Assembly (NCBI GenBank): GCA_025403435.1
Contig: CM046354.1
Location: forward strand, 19,346,424 to 19,410,423
Direction: 5' to 3'
Length of the DNA stretch: 64,000 nucleotides
Source: Artocarpus heterophyllus
Lineage: Eukaryota; Streptophyta; Magnoliopsida; Rosales; Moraceae
In this document: positions 59,341 to 64,000 of the stretch, piece by piece
How positions within the stretch are numbered: the stretch's first letter is position 1
Layout of the letters: the number at the start of each line of letters is the position of its first letter
The notes under the pieces: generated by a model
Database searches by the model: none
Seen by the model: only the letters and a program-made list of their open reading frames with translations
Told to the model about the DNA's origin: nothing
Program-made: the position numbers and the translations under genes

Positions 59341-62300
59341 AGGTAGGCGTGATCTTCTAGTTGTTGAAACTTATTTGTTTGAGGAATCTAGTGATACTTG
59401 GGTCATAAATTCCAAAGCAACTAATCATATTTGTGTTTCTCTGCAGTCAAAGAAACAAGAAGTCTGCTTCATGAAGACTTCATGCTTCGAATGGACGATG
59501 GATCCTTGGACTTAGCTGAAGTAGTGGGAGACATCCTTCTATATTTTGATAATTATAGGAATTTAATTTTGCAAGATTGTTTTTATATTCCTAAATTAAA
59601 AGGAATTTAATTTTCAGTAGCTTGTTTATTTAAAGAATCCTATTTGGTTTCTTTTAATAATAAAGTAATGATTCGTAAAAGCAAATCTTTAATCTGTTCT
59701 AGATGGAGCAAAATACTCTATATTTTATCAAACCTAAGATGGACTTACTGCTTGATGCTGAGATTAATGAAAATAACTCTAAAAGACTTAAAACTTCTAA
59801 CTCTAACAAGACTTATCTTTGGCATTTGTGATCAGGTCATATTAACTTGAATAGGATTCAAAGGTTAGTAAAGGATGGACCTTTAAGGCACTTAAAGGTG
59901 AAATCTATACCACAATGTGAATCTTGTTTGGAGGGTAAAATGACCAAAAGACCATTTGGGTCTAAGGGCAATAGGGCCGAAGGGGTTCTGAAACTTATGC
60001 ATAGTGATGTTTGCGGACCGATGAACATCTGGGCATGAGGAGGATATAAGTACTTTGTCACTTTTATTGATGATTAATTAAGGTATAGGTATGTGTACCT
60101 AATACACCACAAAAGCAAAATTTATGACAAGATCAGAGAGTTTCGGGCTAAAGTGAAAGAGCAATTGGGTAGACCCATAAAGGCGCTTCAGTCCAATCAA
60201 GATAGTGAATACCTTTCTGATGAGTTCTTGGGACACTTATTAGAGAATAAGATTTTATCCCATTTGACTGCGTTGAGTATTTTGCAGCAAAATATGTGGT
60301 TGCGAGGAGAAATAAGCTTCATTGGACATGATCAGGTCTATGATGAGTTATTCATCATTGCCTTTGTCATTTTAGGGATATGCACTACAAACTGCATGTT
60401 ATCTTTTGAACAATGTGTCTTCAAAATCGGTTCTTAAAACTCCTCACAAGTTGTGGACGGGAATAAGGACATCCTTAAACCATATTCGCATATGGGGATG
60501 TTTGGCTCATGTCCTGTTTAAGGAAACGAATAAATTGGAAGCACATTTAAAAGTTTGTGTGTTTGTAGGATATCCAAAAGGGACTAAAGGGGGTTATTTT
60601 TATAACCCAAAGGAAAATAAAGTTGTGGTTTCAACTAATGCAACTTTCCTTGAGGATAGTTACATGGATGACTTTAAGACTCAAAGCAAAGTGGTGCTTG
60701 AGGAGTTGGCAAGTGATTCGATCACTCTTAGGGTTCCGAATGAAACCACTCTAATTGGTGTAGAAAAACCAACTAAACCCGAACAACAACCTAAAGGGCT
60801 TCGGTGTAGTGGGAGGATCGGGCGTCAACCCGAGAGGTATATGTTCAATGGTGAGGCCTTTTTAGCTGAACCAGATAAACATGACTGGAATCCTTACACT
60901 TATAAAGAAGCTATGGAAGATGTCAATTTGAAACTCTGGACAAAGGCCACGAACACAGAGATAAAGACTATGGAAACTAATCGGGTTTGGAAGCTTGTAG
61001 ATCTTTTTAAAGGTGTAAAACCCGCAGGGTTTAAGTGGATCTATAAAAGAAAGAGAGGAGTAGATGAAAAATTCGATACCTATAAGGCTAGACTGGTAGC
61101 TAAGGGATACACACAAAAGGAAGGAATCGATTATGAAGAAACCTTTTCGCCTGTAGCCACGCTTAAGTCCATCCGTATTCTCTTGCCCATAGCTGCCATT
61201 CTCGACTACAAGATTTGGTAGATGGATGTCAAGAAGGCCTTTCTAAATGGCTATCTTAATGAGTCCATTTATATGGAACAACCAGACGGGTTCAAGGATA
61301 AGGGTCAGGAGGGTAAGGTTTGTAAGTTGCTAAAGTCAATTTATGGACTTAAGCAGGCTTCCTATTCTTAGAACATAAGATTTGATCAAGTGATCAAGAC
61401 TTTTGGGTTCGCACAAAATGTAGACGAACCATGTATTTACAAACATATTAAGGATGAGAAGGTGGTTTTTCTACCACTCTATATAGATGACATTCTGCTA
61501 ATTGGCAATGACATTGGGGTGTTGTCATCGGTCAAATTATGGTTGATCAAGTAGTTTGATGTAAAGGACTTAGGAGGGCTAATTTTGTTCATGGTATCCA
61601 GATCTTTTGAGATAGGAAGAACAAAATGATAGCTTTGTCCCAAGTAGGCTACACAGATAAAATTCTCAAAAGGTTTGCAATGCAGGATTCCAAAAAAGGT
61701 GGGCAACCATCTAGATCTAGAATTACTCTTTCTAAGAAAGACTCTTCAAAGTCTAAGGAAGAAAGAAAATACATAAAGAAGATGCCTTATGCTTCGGTAG
61801 TAGGTAGTCTCATGTATGCCATGCTTTGCACACGATTGGATATTTGTTACACAGTTGGGATTGTAAGTCGATTCAGTCAGATCTAGGACTGAACCATTGG
61901 CTTGCGGTCAAGCATATTTGGAAGTACCTAAGAAGGACTTGAGGGTATATGCTTGTGTATTTGGGTACGAATTTGACTCCTCTAGAATACATTGATTCAG
62001 ATTTCCAAGCCTGTCTGGATTCGAGAAGATCAACTTTGGGTTTTGTGTTTTCTCTAGGCAACGGTGCCTTGCTTGGAGAAGTGTGAAGCAAGATTACACT
62101 TCGAATTCAACGATAGAAGCAGAGTATGTGGTAGCCAATGATGCTTCGAAAGAAGCAGTGTGGCTCCTCAAGTTCCTTGGAGATCTTGAGGTAGTTCCTA
62201 GTATGGATAAGGCAGTATCGCTATGCTGTGATAACAATGCGACAGTAGCTAATGCTAAGAAACCAAGATTTCACAAGAAGAGTAAGCATATTGATTGAAA

Positions 62301-62454
62301 GTATCATGTGATAAAGGACTTTGTTGAGGGCGGGCATGTCGTTGTATGCAAAATTGCATCCAAGGACAATTTAGCTGATCCATTCACGAAGACACTAACT
62401 GCAAGAGTTTTCGAAAGGCATGTGGAAGCTACGAGGATGCAGGATTTGTCATAA
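59341..62454 (+). pseudogene. Copia pol: protease, integrase, RT, RNase H, decayed
   Basis: Protease remnant: DTWVINSKATNH near 59395, with the catalytic Asp-Ser-Gly changed. GAG-pre-integrase and integrase: 59847-60437 (CESCLEGK, HSDVCGPM). Reverse transcriptase: about 60860-61560, with WKWIYK-like and [10 protein letters not shown] motifs and YIDDILL near 61480. RNase H: 62083-62298 with EAEYVV and CDNNATV, ending at TAA 62452. This order defines Ty1/Copia. Several stops and frameshifts split it into short frames. Confidence 0.88.
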
Positions 62455-62468
62455 TTACTCACTTAGTG

Positions 62469-62480
62469 TAAGTGGGAGAT
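62469..62480 (+). other. Polypurine tract of the Copia element
   Basis: GTAAGTGGGAGAT-type purine-rich sequence directly precedes TGTTAGAC of the 3' LTR, the usual plus-strand primer site in plant Copia elements. Confidence 0.75.
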
Positions 62481-64000
62481 TGTTAGACATGTATGCCCTA
62501 AGGAATAAAAATGTAATATGTTTTTGGAGATATTTTTATTAATAAAGAGTTTATTTATTATTCATATACCAAATTGTTGTCCTCTTTATGTTCATATTTG
62601 TTGAATGTATGATAAGCAAATAAAAGTCTGAGACTGTCGGTCTAAACCTTGAGAATCAGAGATATGATGGATAGATTATGTGAAAGACATGATTCTAAAG
62701 GTGACGGTCTAAATTATAAGATCCGTAATTGAGGAAATAAAGTTGGGCACTTTATTCATGCGAAGATTGTTATGTTGTCTATATCCCTAAAGGGAGATGG
62801 TTTGTCTTGGTCATCGAAGGTGGACTCTATGAATAGAAACATTGATGCATTGTTATAGATGACGATATATTGGATCGAAATATAAAAGTGTAATTGATTT
62901 GGATTAATAATTCTGTCTCGGTAAATCTATTTACTTTAGACAATCATATGTGTTGTATCTTAATCTTGAGATGAATAATAGGCTTGTTGTCTTGACTTAT
63001 GTCTTTTGATGTACCAAAGGGTGACATCCACATTTTATGTTGGTACGCATGCTGGTACGTTGGAGGTATGACTCTTGATAGCTTAGACTTGTTATTCATA
63101 GATATGGGTCCACTGCTCCTTTTTACGACTTGTTGACATCCTTTTATATGCGTTATCCTGTAATTGAAAAACTAGAGCGCTTATCCATTTGGATACATAG
63201 GTGTAACCGAATGGTATACTGTCTTTGGATGGTAAGTTTTCCAATAGTGAGATAATGGAACGTAAGAAAAAATTAATCGGGAAGGTAAGATAGAATTTAT
63301 CTTTAAGCCAATTATGGATAATCCTATAGGGATATAGTACATTATGATATGTCATGAAAACTTAGTTATTCAGGCTTCGTAATTCTATATAGTTTGAGAG
63401 TGTAGCTCTAAGCTTTTAGTAGAATAGCGTTAGAGTTAATAATTATGAAATGTATATCAGGGATATTGAGTTTCATAATTATCGGAAGCTTGAACTATAT
63501 AGATCCATCAGGTCCCATTTGCTATCTCATAATAAATCCTTTAATGATACGGCGTGTTTTCCAATAAATTGGTAACTTATGTCAAATTATCAAATTGGTT
63601 GAAATTCAGTAGGATCAGAAAATTCATTTGTGTTTATCGGTTGAATTAATTTTGTGAAAAATTGATTCAAGATAAACTTGTTGAATTATCAAGATCAGAT
63701 AATTCATATCTGTTTATTAATTGAATTAATTTTGAATAAATGAATTCAAGATAAACTTGTTGAATTGTCAGGGATATTTATTTTCCTAGAGATTATCTAG
63801 ATATGACTGTTTTAATCAGATAACTTCTTTATTGAGGTATTTGAATTAAAACTGAGGCTCTATCCCAAGAATCTTTGGTGGGAAATAGCGATTCACGGGG
63901 ATCATTTATTGTTAGCTTGGCAGGCCAATCTTCAAGTTTGGCTTGCCAATGGAGTAAGTTCGATAGGCCGATCTACCAATTCGGCCTGTCGATCGCGCGA
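62481..64000 (+). mobile_element. 3' LTR of the Copia element, truncated by the window end
   Basis: About 1520 of roughly 2020 bp are present. U3 dyad-type motifs appear again at about 63915-63992. The TATA box and right end lie beyond the window. It differs from the 5' LTR at many positions, so the insertion is not recent. Confidence 0.9.

Larger units (their letters stand above)
54860..64000 (+). mobile_element. Ty1/Copia LTR retrotransposon with 2-kb LTRs, right end outside the window
   Basis: The 5' LTR is 54860-56881 and the 3' LTR starts at 62481. Between them lie a primer site, a long leader, gag and pol in Copia order (protease, integrase, reverse transcriptase, RNase H) and a polypurine tract. 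Numerous stops show it is not autonomous now. The lineage within Copia is not assigned. AAACA (54855-54859) is the candidate left target copy; its partner is beyond the window. Confidence 0.92.

Overview
This window is nuclear DNA of a flowering plant, almost certainly a eudicot. It is AT-rich and gene-poor, with spliceosomal introns, plant LTR-retrotransposon families and plant promoter motifs. I cannot name the species. The only intact host genes I can support are two tandem phenylalanine ammonia-lyase genes, PAL-A (26071-30568) and PAL-B (45760-50449). Each has two exons split at an arginine codon and encodes 724 residues. By eye the proteins differ at 18 positions.

Layout. 1-1995: the right part of a Ty3/Gypsy chromovirus-type LTR with an array of a 14-bp dyad. 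2000-9470: small repeats, candidate DNA transposons and anonymous AT-rich DNA. 9473-18378: an old, non-autonomous Athila-like Gypsy element that has received two solo LTRs. 18715-18852: a tRNA-derived SINE-like copy. 19465-24204: minisatellites and a decayed PIF/Harbinger transposon with a Myb-like ORF1 and a DDE transposase. 23956-50899: a tandem duplication of about 7.1 kb carrying PAL. Its second unit was split by a 12.7-kb Tat-type Gypsy element (31564-44258) with 630-bp LTRs and target duplication ATGAC. 50900-54859: A-rich DNA, an inverted repeat and a Tat gag remnant. 54860-64000: a decayed Ty1/Copia element with about 2-kb LTRs whose right end lies beyond the window. Solo LTRs of the same Copia family sit at 10052-12066 (minus) and 40498-42488 (plus).

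How it fits together. PAL makes trans-cinnamate from phenylalanine and opens the phenylpropanoid pathway to lignin, flavonoids and defence compounds. Both copies keep the MIO triad, the visible active-site residues and the same proximal promoter motifs (AC element, W-box, G-box, TATA). The duplication joins carry a 10-bp TTTAAAAAAT microhomology. The Gypsy element landed afterwards, so PAL-B now has a same-strand LTR promoter about 1.5 kb upstream of its start codon.

Most unusual observations. (1) The Gypsy element carries a complete-looking gene on its antisense strand: its own TATA box, two canonical short introns, and a spliced frame of 788 codons once the nested solo LTR is subtracted. 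(2) Arrays of the dyad TTCGGC-AG-GCCGAA at about 22-bp spacing occur both in the chromovirus-type LTR and in the U3 and leader of the unrelated Copia family. All identity counts were made by eye.
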